DNA of 64,000 nt, from the NCBI RefSeq assembly GCF_002849695.1, contig NZ_CP018937.1, positions 3,038,001 through 3,102,000 on the forward strand. Direction: 5' to 3'. The notes below the pieces were generated by a model. That model did no database searches, had not been told where the DNA came from, and worked only from the letters and a program-made list of their open reading frames with translations. Source of the stretch: Bacteroides fragilis. Its GTDB lineage: Bacteria; Bacteroidota; Bacteroidia; Bacteroidales; Bacteroidaceae. Shown here piece after piece: positions 47,780 through 56,840 of this stretch (its first letter is position 1; every line of letters starts with the position of its first letter). A program made the position numbers and the translations under genes.

Positions 47780-50290
47780 ATGAAACGGAATTACTGGCTT
47801 TTGGCCATTGTTTTCTTGCTTTCCACCCTGCACGCTCAGGCAGGTGAATGGATACGGATCAACCAACTGGGCTACCTCCCCCAATCTAAAAAGGTAGCCG
47901 TATTTATGAGTGAAGTACCGGTTGAAGTGAACAACTATTCACTGGTCGATGTATTCACCGGAAAAACGGTACGTACTTTCACATCTCCCCGGAAGACAGG
48001 CCCGATCGGACAAATGAAATCAACCTACCGGCTGGACTTCAGTACCTTTGATACACCCGGAACCTACTATCTGAAAGCCGGAAAAGCAGTATCGCCCCAC
48101 TTCCCCATCAACCACCGGGTATACAACGGAACGGCCGACTTCCTGCTGAATTACATGCGCCAGCAGCGATGCGGTTACAACCCCTTCCTGAAAGACAGTT
48201 GCCATGTACATGACGGCTTTATCGTGTATCATCCTACAAAGACCGGACAGCACATCGATGTCCGGGGAGGATGGCATGACGCGACCGACTATCTGCAATA
48301 TACCACAACCTCGGCCAATGCCATTTATCAGATGATGTTTGCCTATCTGCAAAACCCGGAAGCTTTCGGCGATGCTTACGACGCTGCCGGACACCCTGGA
48401 GCTAACGGCATCCCGGACATTGTAGACGAAATAAAATGGGGGCTCGACTGGTTGAACCGGATGAACCCAGCCCAAGGAGAGCTTTACAACCAGATTGCCG
48501 ATGACCGGGATCATGCAGGGATGCGCCTGCCCAATAAAGATTCGGTAGACTACGGCTACGGACGAGGGCAAGGGCGTCCGGTTTACTTTTGCAGTGGCGA
48601 GCCACAAGTTCGCGGTAAATTCAGAAATGCAACCACCGGAGTGGCCAGTACCGCAGGCAAATTTGCCTCTTGCTTTGCACTGGGGGCAAAGGTACTGAAA
48701 GATTTCTATCCGGACTTCGCCCAAGAAATAGCCTCTAAAGCAGATAACGCCTATCAGGAGGGTATAAAGAAACCCGGTCCCTGCCAAACGGCCTCGGTAA
48801 AGTCACCCTATATTTATGAAGAAGACAATTGGGTGGACGATATGGAACTCGGAGCCATGGAACTGTTCAAAGCTACCGGCGACCCCAAATATCTGGAGCA
48901 GGCAGTAGAATACGGAAGGCGTGAACCGGTGACACCGTGGATGGGTGCCGACAGTGCCCGCCACTACCAATGGTATCCGTTTATGAACATGGGACACTAC
49001 TGGGTAGCCAAAGCTTCGGGCAACGAGCGCCTGCGCGACGAATTTATCCGGAACCTGCGAACCGGAATACAGCGAACGTACGAAAAAGCCGTCGGTAGTC
49101 CTTTCCTGCACGGCATACCTTATATCTGGTGTTCGAACAACCTGACCACCGCCATGCTTACGCAATGCCGGCTTTACCGTGAGCTGACAGGCGACACGAC
49201 TTATGAAGAGATGGAAGCCGCTCTGCGCGACTGGCTCCTGGGGTGCAACCCGTGGGGAACCAGCATGATCGTAGAGCTACCTTTATCCGGAGATTATCCG
49301 ATACAGCCTCACTCTTCATTGCTGAACGCAGGAGTAGGCAACACTACCGGCGGACTGGTGGACGGCCCGGTATACCGCACCATTTTCGAAAGTCTCCGGG
49401 GAGTGAACATGGAGGGCATTCCGGGAATGCCCGGACAGGATTACGAACGTTTCCAACCGGACTTAATGGTCTATCACGACGCCCTCCACGATTATTCGAC
49501 CAATGAACCGACCATGGACGGAACCGCTTGCCTGACCTACTACTTATCTTCTTTGCAGAAAGACGGAATGAAGCAGGCAAACGCAGCAGCAGATAAGAAC
49601 ATCTACAGCAATGGCGGCATTGTACGTACCGACCCGTCCCAAAAACAGATCACGCTCGTATTCACCGCCGCCGATAGAGCGGACGGAGCGGACGCCATCA
49701 TCAGTACTCTGAAAAAGCAAGGTATCAAAGGAGCATTCTTCTTTACCGGAGAATTTTACGAACTCTATCCGGACGTAGTGCAACGCCTGCTGAAAGAGGG
49801 GCACTACGTCGGCAGTCACAGTTACGGACATTTGCTGTACAGCCCGTGGGAAAACCGCGATTCGCTGCTGGTGACGCGCGAAGAGTTTGAAAAAGATCTG
49901 TTGAAAAGCTACGAAGTGATGCGAAAGGCCGGCATTGAATTTAAAGATGCTCCGCTCTATATACCGCCTTACGAATATTACAACCGGCAGATTGCAGCGT
50001 GGGCAAAGAATATGGGCATCCAGGTGGTTAACTTCACCGCCGGCACAGCCAGCAATGCCGACTATACCACACCGGACATGAAGAACTACCGGAGCAGCCA
50101 GGCAATCTACGATAAAATCCTTTCGGTAGAAGCTGCCGAAGGATTGAACGGTCACCTGATGCTGATCCATTTCGGGACGGACGCCCGCCGCACGGATAAA
50201 TTCTATAAAGGTCACCTTGAACGGTTGATTAAAGTCCTGAAGAATAAAGGATATAAATTTGTCCCACTGCGAGAAGCCGTTGGCATATAA
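47780..50290 (+). CDS. GH9 glycanase fused to a CE4-like deacetylase domain
   Basis: An 836-residue exported protein (signal peptide 1-21, cleavage after AQA). CelD-type Ig domain about 22-105 (WIRINQLGYLPQSKKVAVFM). GH9 (alpha/alpha)6 barrel about 115-590: VRGGWHDATDYLQYTTTSAN carries the catalytic-base Asp pair, LNAGVGNTTGGLVDGP and YSTNEPTMDGTACLTYYLSS the C-terminal active-site part with the acid Glu. A NodB-like polysaccharide deacetylase domain follows (about 625-835): GAFFFTGEFYE, the zinc-binding GSHSYGH and LIHFGTDARRTDKFY. The usual TFDDG motif is replaced by TAADRADG. The enzyme presumably cleaves a beta-glucan or related polysaccharide and removes an acyl group. Monocistronic; no SusC/D nearby. 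Confidence 0.88.
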   Translation: MKRNYWLLAIVFLLSTLHAQAGEWIRINQLGYLPQSKKVAVFMSEVPVEVNNYSLVDVFTGKTVRTFTSPRKTGPIGQMKSTYRLDFSTFDTPGTYYLKAGKAVSPHFPINHRVYNGTADFLLNYMRQQRCGYNPFLKDSCHVHDGFIVYHPTKTGQHIDVRGGWHDATDYLQYTTTSANAIYQMMFAYLQNPEAFGDAYDAAGHPGANGIPDIVDEIKWGLDWLNRMNPAQGELYNQIADDRDHAGMRLPNKDSVDYGYGRGQGRPVYFCSGEPQVRGKFRNATTGVASTAGKFASCFALGAKVLKDFYPDFAQEIASKADNAYQEGIKKPGPCQTASVKSPYIYEEDNWVDDMELGAMELFKATGDPKYLEQAVEYGRREPVTPWMGADSARHYQWYPFMNMGHYWVAKASGNERLRDEFIRNLRTGIQRTYEKAVGSPFLHGIPYIWCSNNLTTAMLTQCRLYRELTGDTTYEEMEAALRDWLLGCNPWGTSMIVELPLSGDYPIQPHSSLLNAGVGNTTGGLVDGPVYRTIFESLRGVNMEGIPGMPGQDYERFQPDLMVYHDALHDYSTNEPTMDGTACLTYYLSSLQKDGMKQANAAADKNIYSNGGIVRTDPSQKQITLVFTAADRADGADAIISTLKKQGIKGAFFFTGEFYELYPDVVQRLLKEGHYVGSHSYGHLLYSPWENRDSLLVTREEFEKDLLKSYEVMRKAGIEFKDAPLYIPPYEYYNRQIAAWAKNMGIQVVNFTAGTASNADYTTPDMKNYRSSQAIYDKILSVEAAEGLNGHLMLIHFGTDARRTDKFYKGHLERLIKVLKNKGYKFVPLREAVGI

Positions 50291-50504
50291 TTCAGTTACA
50301 AGATAAAGGTTAGTTAAGAAGGTTATCATAATAGGTATTTAAGGTAGACAATCGACCGGATTGTTTTCAGTAAACAAACCCCTCCACCCCCAAGGAGCGT
50401 GGTTTGAATAAGCGAAGGTCCGCGCCTGCGAAGGTCCGGACCTTTATTATGCCCTCACGGCTCTTTCATACTCAGCCTTCTTCTCATACAAAAAACACGT
50501 TTCG

Positions 50505-50619
50505 ATCTTCCATCTTCCACCTTTTAGAGTGCATGCCGTTGATTGTGAGATGTATAGATTGGTGGAAGATGCGGTTTTTATGCCATTTATCTTCCACCCC
50601 CATCTTCCATCTTCCACCC
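50505..50619. repeat. Cluster of CTTCCATCTTCCACC repeats
   Basis: ATCTTCCATCTTCCACC at 50505-50521, ATCTTCCACCCC at 50588 and CATCTTCCATCTTCCACCC at 50601-50619 are direct copies; GGTGGAAGATG at 50561-50571 is inverted between them, so stems can form. It looks like an interspersed repeat of Bacteroides. Just upstream, GCGAAGGTCCG is also duplicated (50415-50445). Confidence 0.6.
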
Positions 50620-50752
50620 GCTGTTTTAGGGGATATTTCAGTAGTAACGGTTTGGAAAACAAATGGATATGTCCAATTTCTTATCCGTTTATCTCTCTAA
50701 AAGCATTTCATTTCCCTTACTCTCTTTAGTGCAAATGGTCGGATCCTTATCT

Positions 50753-50862
50753 CGGCCCGGGCATGCGGGCTCATCGGCCCGGGCATGCGGGCTCATCGGC
50801 CCGGGCATGTGGGCTCATCAGCCCGGGCATGTGGGCTCATCAGCCCGGGTATGCGGGCTGGG
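50753..50862. repeat. Five tandem copies of a GC-rich 22-bp unit
   Basis: The unit CGGCCCGGGCATGCGGGCTC+AT is repeated at 50753, 50775, 50797, 50819 and 50841. Copies 1 and 2 are identical, copies 3 and 4 have T for C, copies 4 and 5 begin CAGCCC, and copy 5 ends GGG. Each unit has palindromic cores CCCGGG and GCATGC. The 926-bp gap 50291-51216 holds these repeats and no credible gene. Confidence 0.9.
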
Positions 50863-51216
50863 ATAAAGAGTTATATGATAATGGTTAATCTGCTGGATTT
50901 CTTCGGTAATAGTCGGCCGGATTCTTTCTTAAAAAAGAAACAACGAAGCGCTGCTTCCGCATGGCTGTGTGCGAATGGAAGGTTTTGTGGGGGGCAAGGG
51001 AGGAAGACGGTTGTTAAATGAAAGAGCCGTGATTATGCCTTCCCTCCAAGACCGGCTCCGTTTCTCCGAGACATCTGTTTGCCAAGTTGCACAACTGGTA
51101 TGCCATATCTCCTAAAAGAGAAGGAATTTGCCTCCCGGACAAAAATAAAACGCTATACAGTAAGGTTTCTCCCATGAAATATTTATCTTTACCGTCACAA
51201 CTTTAATCATACGGAT

Positions 51217-53433
51217 ATGAAAAACAAGATACTCCCGCTACTGCTACTTCTGGGAAGTACGTATGCCGCAGCACAAACCGTAATTGAAAACCCTTCTTTC
51301 GAAACACGCCAGGGAAGTGCACACACCATCTCGAAGATAGAACTATCTCCGACAGAAACCCGGCTCACGATACGGACGGTATTCCGCCCCCAATGGTGGA
51401 CCAGCATCGACAGCCTGACTTATATTTATGCCCCCGAAAGCAGAAAGCAATTTTATCCTCTCCGCATAGAAGGGCGCAAATTTGGCGAACGCGTAACGAC
51501 TCCCGCCTCAGGAATAATAGAAAACGACTGTGTCATCACCTATCCTCCCCTGCCCGAAGGCACAACCCGGATAGATTGGATGGAGGACGATCTTAAATCG
51601 GAAACCAACACCTATGGCATTCTGCTGGTGAAACCGCAGGAGACCAAAGAGCAGGCCTTCCTTCGCGAAATCCGTGGAAACTGGCAGCAGACAGATGCAG
51701 GAAACGGATGGGACATCGGAATTTACGATTCACTTGCCATCATGGATAACCGGTTCTGGAAATATGAACTTTGCCGGAAACAGGGGAAAAAGCTCAAACT
51801 GAATTTAAGGAATGAAACTGACGGACAGTGCCAACTTGAAATAACACAAGAAAAAGACGGCAACATACGCATCGGCAAAAACGGTGAAAAAGAGAAAAAG
51901 TATATCCGCGCCGGACTGCCCCATCGAAATTACGCATCGGTAACAACTGCTTCCACTACTCCCCGGACTGATTTTTTCCGGAAAGATACGGCTCACATAC
52001 GTGGTTTTCTGGATGGATACAACCCGCAGTTAGGATTTACCACCGCCCTGATCTATACAGACAATCATATCACCCGCGAGAGTAGTCCCGCCCTGGTGAC
52101 CATCCATCCGGACGGACGTTTCGAGTCGGACTTCATTGTCAATTATCCTGGGGTACATCACCTTAGTCTGGGCAGCTGTTGGATAGGGTTTTATGTCAAA
52201 CCGGGCGAAACACTGATCCTTTACCTCAGTTGGGAAGACCTGCTGGACTACAACCGGCAAAGAAGGTTGAAACCCATGCTGACAGAAACTCAATATATGG
52301 GGGCTTCAAGCACTTTCAACCAAGAATTGATGCCTTGTGAACCGCTCTTCCCAAGAGACTTCAACATCCTGTTGAAAGCATGCGGCACGCTGACTCCCGA
52401 TGAATTTAAAGCACAGCAAAAGCCGATGTACGACCTGTGGATGCATCGGCTCGACTCGTTGGAACAATCAAAAACGCTGCAACCCGAAGGAATGCAAATG
52501 CTGAAGAATAATGTGAAAATGATGTACGGCAGCTGGCTTCTCGATTTTATCCTGCAAAGAGACATGAATGCCCACAAAGATACCACCAACGCGATATTAA
52601 AAATAAAAGAGGCTCCGGACTATTATGATTTCCTGAAAGAAATGCCGCTCGATGACGTCCGTGCCATCGGTTGCAGTTCTTTTTCAACCTTCATCAACCG
52701 ACTTGAGTATATGAACCCTTTAAACCGGGCAAGTTGGCAAATCAAGATCGGCACAGACGACCATGTGAAAAAATATGCGGAAAGCTGGCAAAAGAAAAAG
52801 GAGATATTGGAGGACACGACAGGAATCCCATTCCCAATGGCCGGAGAACTCATTCTCACCCGTTCTTACCCCTTCCTGGCCGGAACTCTCAAGGATGGGA
52901 AAAAAGCTTTCACACTACTCAATATCCTGAAAAGCTATTTACACGAGCCATTCCTTATGGCAGAGTCCGAACGCATGTACCGTCAGATTTATCCGCCACA
53001 AGGGAACCAGCCACAAGAACTTCCGGCAGGGAAAGGAACGGATATCATCCGCAAAATCGTAGCACCTTATCATGGAAAATTGGTGGTCATTGACTTTTGG
53101 GCAACTACTTGCGGGCCTTGCCGTGCCAGCATCGAGCATCATGCAGATTTGCGAAAAGAGTACCGGAACAGTCCGGATATCAAGTTCATCTTCATCACCA
53201 GTGACAGTGAATCACCTGAAAAAGCTTACAACGATTATGTAGAGAAGAATCTGAAAGAAGAAGTCATATTCCGCCTTCCGCAAAGCGACTATAACTATTT
53301 GAGGGAGCTATTCCACTTTAACGGTATCCCCCGTTACGTATTACTGGACCGGGACGGAAAACTGCTGAACGGGGATTTTCCGATGTACAACATCGAACAA
53401 TTCCTGAAAGAATCTAAAATAAGAAAAGAATAA
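51217..53433 (+). CDS. TlpA-like thioredoxin protein with long N-terminal domain
   Basis: A 738-residue exported protein (signal peptide 1-20, cleavage after AAAQ). Residues about 22-150 form a beta-rich domain (PSFETRQGSAHTISKIELSP). About 150-580 is a long, strand-then-helix region common in Bacteroidetes TlpA relatives. The C-terminal thioredoxin fold (about 600-738) has VVIDFWATTCGPCRASIEHH with the CGPC active site, and the cis-proline loop FNGIPRYVLLDRDGK. It is a periplasmic disulfide reductase or isomerase. Monocistronic, with a poor -7 box (TATCTTTA) near 51184. Confidence 0.85.
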   Translation: MKNKILPLLLLLGSTYAAAQTVIENPSFETRQGSAHTISKIELSPTETRLTIRTVFRPQWWTSIDSLTYIYAPESRKQFYPLRIEGRKFGERVTTPASGIIENDCVITYPPLPEGTTRIDWMEDDLKSETNTYGILLVKPQETKEQAFLREIRGNWQQTDAGNGWDIGIYDSLAIMDNRFWKYELCRKQGKKLKLNLRNETDGQCQLEITQEKDGNIRIGKNGEKEKKYIRAGLPHRNYASVTTASTTPRTDFFRKDTAHIRGFLDGYNPQLGFTTALIYTDNHITRESSPALVTIHPDGRFESDFIVNYPGVHHLSLGSCWIGFYVKPGETLILYLSWEDLLDYNRQRRLKPMLTETQYMGASSTFNQELMPCEPLFPRDFNILLKACGTLTPDEFKAQQKPMYDLWMHRLDSLEQSKTLQPEGMQMLKNNVKMMYGSWLLDFILQRDMNAHKDTTNAILKIKEAPDYYDFLKEMPLDDVRAIGCSSFSTFINRLEYMNPLNRASWQIKIGTDDHVKKYAESWQKKKEILEDTTGIPFPMAGELILTRSYPFLAGTLKDGKKAFTLLNILKSYLHEPFLMAESERMYRQIYPPQGNQPQELPAGKGTDIIRKIVAPYHGKLVVIDFWATTCGPCRASIEHHADLRKEYRNSPDIKFIFITSDSESPEKAYNDYVEKNLKEEVIFRLPQSDYNYLRELFHFNGIPRYVLLDRDGKLLNGDFPMYNIEQFLKESKIRKE

Positions 53434-53440
53434 GAAGACT

Positions 53441-53522
53441 TCACCACGGAGTAACACAGAATCCCAAAGAATTGAATTTCTATCATTCTCCCTCTGTGAG
53501 ACTCTGTGCTACTCCGTGGTGA
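53441..53522. terminator. Long bidirectional hairpin between convergent genes
   Basis: TCACCACGGAGTAACACAGA (53441-53460) and TCTGTGCTACTCCGTGGTGA (53503-53522) are inverses with one mismatch. The same motif (CACGGAGTAACACAGAG) is widespread in Bacteroides as an interspersed repeat. It separates the TlpA-like and threonine aldolase genes. Confidence 0.75.
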
Positions 53523-53547
53523 GCATCTGGCGCTATTGGATGCAATC

Positions 53548-54561
53548 CTATTTTTTCAATATCCGGATAAACGTATCGATGTCCTCCTCCGTTGTGTCAA
53601 ACGAAGTAACCAAACGAATTTCATCCGCCTCTTCATTCCAAAAATAAAAAAAGTAAGATTGCAGCATACGATCTATTTCGGCGCGAGGCATGGTCAGGAA
53701 TAATTGGTTACTTTCCACCTTTTGGGTGAAACGCACACCGGGAATCTGCTTCAAAGCTTCATAGAGACGTTTGGCCATCGCATTGGCATGCATTGCGTTC
53801 TTCAACCACAGTTCCTCTGTCAGATAAGCCGTGAACTGGCAGGAAAGATAACGCATCTTCGATGCCAGTTGAGCCGATTGCTTGCGTACGAATCGAGCTT
53901 CCGCTTTCAACGAATCATCAAATACGATCACACACTCTCCCATCATCAATCCGTTTTTGGTTCCGCCAAAACTGAGCACATCGATACCGCAATCTACGGT
54001 CAATGCTTTCAGTGAAAGGCCGAGGGCAGCACAGGCATTGGCTATACGTGCACCATCCATATGTACCCGCATCCCGTGTTGGTGGGCCAGTAAGGTAATT
54101 GCTCTCAACTCTTCCGGCGTATAAATAGTACCCAACTCCGTACACTCCGAAAGATAAACAGCGCCCGGCTGCGAATGGTGCTGGTCACCAAAGCCATGCA
54201 GATAGGGAGCGATCAGTTCAGGTGTCAATTTTCCGTCGGGAGTGGCTACGGGACGGATCTGGCAACCGGTCATCTTCACCGGAGAACCACATTCGTCTAC
54301 ATAAATATGTGCAGTTTCGGCACAAATAATAGAATTATAAGGACGAGTCAACAGTTGCAAAGCAATGACATTACTGCCTGTTCCATTGAAAACAAACAAC
54401 GGCTCACAGTCGGCAACAAATATTTCTTTAATTTTCCGGACAGCTTCTTTTGTCCACGAATCGTCACCATAGCCCAGCGCATGATCTTGATTAGCCCGTG
54501 TCAGAGCTTCCATGATGGCAGGGTGTACACCCGAATTATTATCAGAGGCAAAACTTCTCAT
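53548..54561 (-). CDS. ltaE: Low-specificity L-threonine aldolase
   Basis: A 337-residue PLP enzyme of fold type I. Start MRSFASDNNSGVHPAIMEAL matches the family (FxSDNxxGxxPxI). Cofactor residues: AETAHIYVDECG with the ring-stacking His, VHMDGARIANA with the Asp, and FGGTKNGLM with the Schiff-base Lys (about residue 198). It splits threonine and allo-threonine to glycine and acetaldehyde. Cytoplasmic, monocistronic. Related beta-eliminating lyases share the fold, but the motif set is that of threonine aldolase. Confidence 0.93.
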   Translation of the reverse strand: MRSFASDNNSGVHPAIMEALTRANQDHALGYGDDSWTKEAVRKIKEIFVADCEPLFVFNGTGSNVIALQLLTRPYNSIICAETAHIYVDECGSPVKMTGCQIRPVATPDGKLTPELIAPYLHGFGDQHHSQPGAVYLSECTELGTIYTPEELRAITLLAHQHGMRVHMDGARIANACAALGLSLKALTVDCGIDVLSFGGTKNGLMMGECVIVFDDSLKAEARFVRKQSAQLASKMRYLSCQFTAYLTEELWLKNAMHANAMAKRLYEALKQIPGVRFTQKVESNQLFLTMPRAEIDRMLQSYFFYFWNEEADEIRLVTSFDTTEEDIDTFIRILKK

Positions 54562-54625
54562 AGTCTATAAAGATAAATTTTTCTGCAAAGGAAGAAAATT
54601 ATTCGCAGAAAAAGAAAAGATTTCC

Positions 54626-54822
54626 CCACAGACTACACGGAGGGCACAGAGGTTTTCTGATATTATATCCTCAGCTGATGAATGGACAATCCAAAATAGG
54701 AATGAATCGGTTCCACCACAGATTACACGAATTTTCACCGAATCTTTAGTCCTAAATATCAACGAATAATTTTAAATATCAACGGAATAAATTATTAATC
54801 TGTGGAAATCTGTGTAATCTGT
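54626..54822. repeat. Interspersed CCACAGATTACAC-type repeats
   Basis: CCACAGACTACACGG (54626-54640) and ACAGATTACAC (54718-54728) are direct relatives; GTGTAATCTGT (54812-54822) is the inverse of the second and could pair with it across about 80 nt. This motif is common in intergenic DNA of Bacteroides. The rest of the gap 54562-54839 has no gene. Confidence 0.6.
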
Positions 54823-54839
54823 AGTGAAATCAAACTCAC

Positions 54840-55208
54840 TCAGGAATGAAACTTCTTCTTACGCAGCCAATAATCCAATCCGAGCAGGAGCAGAACCAAA
54901 GTTGCAATATAGCTATAGAAAACCATCATCGGAGAAGCGGTATCAGACCAATCGACTCTGGACAAACACTCCTTTAAGTTGAATTCTAATTTGAAAACGA
55001 GTGTATAGACCGCCATCCCTATCAATAGCAATATACCCAGAATCATGCCGCAAAGCATAGTCCGTTCTTTCCGTTTCCGCTGTTTTTCGGCCTCCAGTCG
55101 AACCTGTTCCATCATCCGGTAATTAAAATTGGACGGCAGATTACCAGGTTGCCTTTTCCGAAGGGCCTGCTTCAATGCATTTTCCGTACATTTCTTATTT
55201 GCTTCCAT
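54840..55208 (-). CDS. Small membrane protein, probable sigma-factor partner (DUF5056-like)
   Basis: A 122-residue protein: cytoplasmic N-terminal half (LKQALRKRQPGNLPSNFNYR, then MMEQVRLEAEKQRKRKER), then two membrane helices (about 50-72 and 97-115). It begins 2 bp after the ECF sigma gene ends and is translated with it. Position and layout suggest an anti-sigma or modulator, but the zinc-binding HxxxCxxC anti-sigma motif is absent. I believe it is of the DUF5056 group seen next to Bacteroides ECF factors; no function is proven. Confidence 0.65.
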   Translation of the reverse strand: MEANKKCTENALKQALRKRQPGNLPSNFNYRMMEQVRLEAEKQRKRKERTMLCGMILGILLLIGMAVYTLVFKLEFNLKECLSRVDWSDTASPMMVFYSYIATLVLLLLGLDYWLRKKKFHS

Positions 55209-55210
55209 AA

Positions 55211-55762
55211 TTACTCATCTCCGTTCATTAATAAATAAATCTTTTTGCGGGTACGGTGCAACTTCACCTTGACATTTCCCGATGAAAGTTTCAGCACCTC
55301 TCCTATCTCCTCTATCGACTTCTCTTCAAAATAGAAAAGTGTAATCAAGACTTTTTCCTCAACATTCAGCAAGTCGATGGCTTGAATCAGTTTCGCAGTC
55401 CGTTCTTCGTCATCGGTAGGACAAAGTATTTCGTCGGCCTTTTCATCGGGTACATTATTTATGGTACCTTCCTCAATATAAAGAAATTCCTGTTTCTTTT
55501 TGCGGGTAGCGGATACAGCCGCATTATAAGCAATCCGATAAAGCCAGGTAGAGAAGCGGCACTCTCCCTTATAACTGTCAAGACAGCGGAAGGCTTTCAG
55601 AAAAACATCCTGTACCAACTCTTCCGCATCTTCGGGACAACCGACAATCTGCACAATCAGCACATAAAGCGGACGGCTGTAACGGTCGAGAAATACAGAA
55701 AAAGCTTCTGTGTCCCCGTTCAGTATCCGTGCTATGTATTGTGTTTCTTCGTTCTGTACCAT
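55211..55762 (-). CDS. ECF-family RNA polymerase sigma factor
   Basis: A 183-residue sigma-70 family protein with only regions 2 and 4. Region 2 about 22-95: YSRPLYVLIVQIVGCPEDAE then ELVQDVFLKAFR (core binding, -10 recognition) and FSTWLYRIAYNAAVS. Region 4 about 122-178: LLNVEEKVLITLFYFEEKSI followed by EEIGEVLKLSSGNVKVKLHR (HTH). It drives a small regulon; no target promoters can be assigned here. Co-transcribed with the membrane protein just downstream. It is not adjacent to a FecR-like anti-sigma or a SusC gene, so it is probably not a PUL regulator. Confidence 0.9.
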   Translation of the reverse strand: MVQNEETQYIARILNGDTEAFSVFLDRYSRPLYVLIVQIVGCPEDAEELVQDVFLKAFRCLDSYKGECRFSTWLYRIAYNAAVSATRKKKQEFLYIEEGTINNVPDEKADEILCPTDDEERTAKLIQAIDLLNVEEKVLITLFYFEEKSIEEIGEVLKLSSGNVKVKLHRTRKKIYLLMNGDE

Positions 55763-55893
55763 GATATTCGGTTAGACGCAAGCGAATCAGAAAGGTTACA
55801 GGCAAAAAAATATTTTTTTCTTTGTAACCTTTCCGTAGTCTGTTGCGTCAAACAGTGCAAAGAACGGAATTATTCACTTAAAAACATACGATC

Positions 55894-56322
55894 ATGATGG
55901 ATTTCATTACAATCCCCTTAGTTGTGGGAATCATTACCTTAGGTATTTACAAATTGTTTGAACTTTTTGCGTGCAGACGCGAACGCATCACTCTTATTGA
56001 AAAGTTAGGAGAGAAAATGTCAGAAGGCAATCTCGAACTGAATGGGAAGATTTGTTTGCCTGACTATAACCGTTCTCAATTGTCATTCGGAACCTTGAAA
56101 GGTGGCTGCCTGCTGTTGGGAGTAGGACTGGGACTATTAACCGGTTTCATTATCAGTTACGTAAGCTTCTCTCCGTATGACTTTGATAGGTTCGACAGGG
56201 GATATACCCGCGAAATGGTAGGAGTTATCTACGGATCATGCACACTTCTCTTCGGAGGAGCTGGATTAGTGACTTCTTTTTTGATAGAACGGAATTCCTG
56301 CAATAAAAAGAAAGAGGAATAA
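55894..56322 (+). CDS. Small inner-membrane protein (DUF6249-like)
   Basis: A 142-residue protein with three membrane segments: about 5-23 (TIPLVVGIITLGIYKLFELF), 70-92 (GGCLLLGVGLGLLTGFIISY) and 108-128 (GVIYGSCTLLFGGAGLVTSF). The loop in between has RRERITLIEKLGEKMSEGNL. The first-segment/RxRE pattern is that of the DUF6249 proteins often found next to ECF sigma genes in Bacteroides. It is divergent from the sigma operon and shares its control region, so it may be a target or partner. The function is unknown. Confidence 0.7.
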   Translation: MMDFITIPLVVGIITLGIYKLFELFACRRERITLIEKLGEKMSEGNLELNGKICLPDYNRSQLSFGTLKGGCLLLGVGLGLLTGFIISYVSFSPYDFDRFDRGYTREMVGVIYGSCTLLFGGAGLVTSFLIERNSCNKKKEE

Positions 56323-56330
56323 AAAATAAT

Positions 56331-56372
56331 CCCCGGAATACAATACCAATGGACTGTTCCGGGGATTTTTTT
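56331..56372 (+). terminator. Intrinsic terminator after the DUF6249-like gene
   Basis: CCCCGGAA (56331-56338) and TTCCGGGG (56357-56364), then ATTTTTTT. The stem is identical in arm sequence to the terminator at 29949. Confidence 0.85.
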
Positions 56373-56390
56373 CATAATAAGCAGCATCAT

Positions 56391-56609
56391 CTACCCAATA
56401 TAAACATTTACACAGAGGTAAACATAAAGTTCCTCCTCTTCTTGTTCAAACTCAATCTTATCTTCTCTGGCTAACCAGCCCAGAGCTGCCCCCAATTCCT
56501 TATCCTTCAACCCGGATTTCCTTTTCAGGTTACCATAACTCCATTTGTCATTGTTGCTCAACAATTGCCAAACTTTTCCGGCATTCAAGCCGATTTCATT
56601 TTTATCCAT
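56391..56609 (-). CDS. Small winged-helix protein
   Basis: 72 residues from ATG 56609 (MDKNEIGLNAGKVWQLL); the ATG at 56618 is a possible alternative. The pattern NEIGLNAGKVWQLLSNND, then WSYGNLKRKSGLKDKELGAA and LGWLAREDKIEFEQ, belongs to the small winged-helix family annotated as DUF2582 in Bacteroidetes. It probably binds DNA, but no partner or operator is visible. Monocistronic; stops near the terminator of the convergent gene. Confidence 0.8.
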   Translation of the reverse strand: MDKNEIGLNAGKVWQLLSNNDKWSYGNLKRKSGLKDKELGAALGWLAREDKIEFEQEEEELYVYLCVNVYIG

Positions 56610-56840
56610 TTGATACAAAAGTTTAAAGGTTAAAACACATAAAGTTACTATTTACGCGGTGTAAGTTAACAAAATTATGTAAGCATTGTTACTACAAAAA
56701 CACCAAAAACATACTACATACGATATTTTTAACATAAAATCTATCTTATATACCAATATACCAAGGTTATTAGCATACGTTAAATATACAACTTTTTGAT
56801 ATAATCACCTGTTATTGCATCATTGAATAACCTAAACTGA

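Noticed and set aside
50753-50862. CRISPR-like array
   Set aside because: The 22-bp units are head-to-tail without spacers and no cas genes are present.
50529-51021. Short plus-strand frames across the 22-bp repeats, encoding repeated SGRPGH-like units
   Set aside because: The 22-bp unit is not a multiple of three, so the repeats change frame; frames of this kind are by-products of the tandem repeat.
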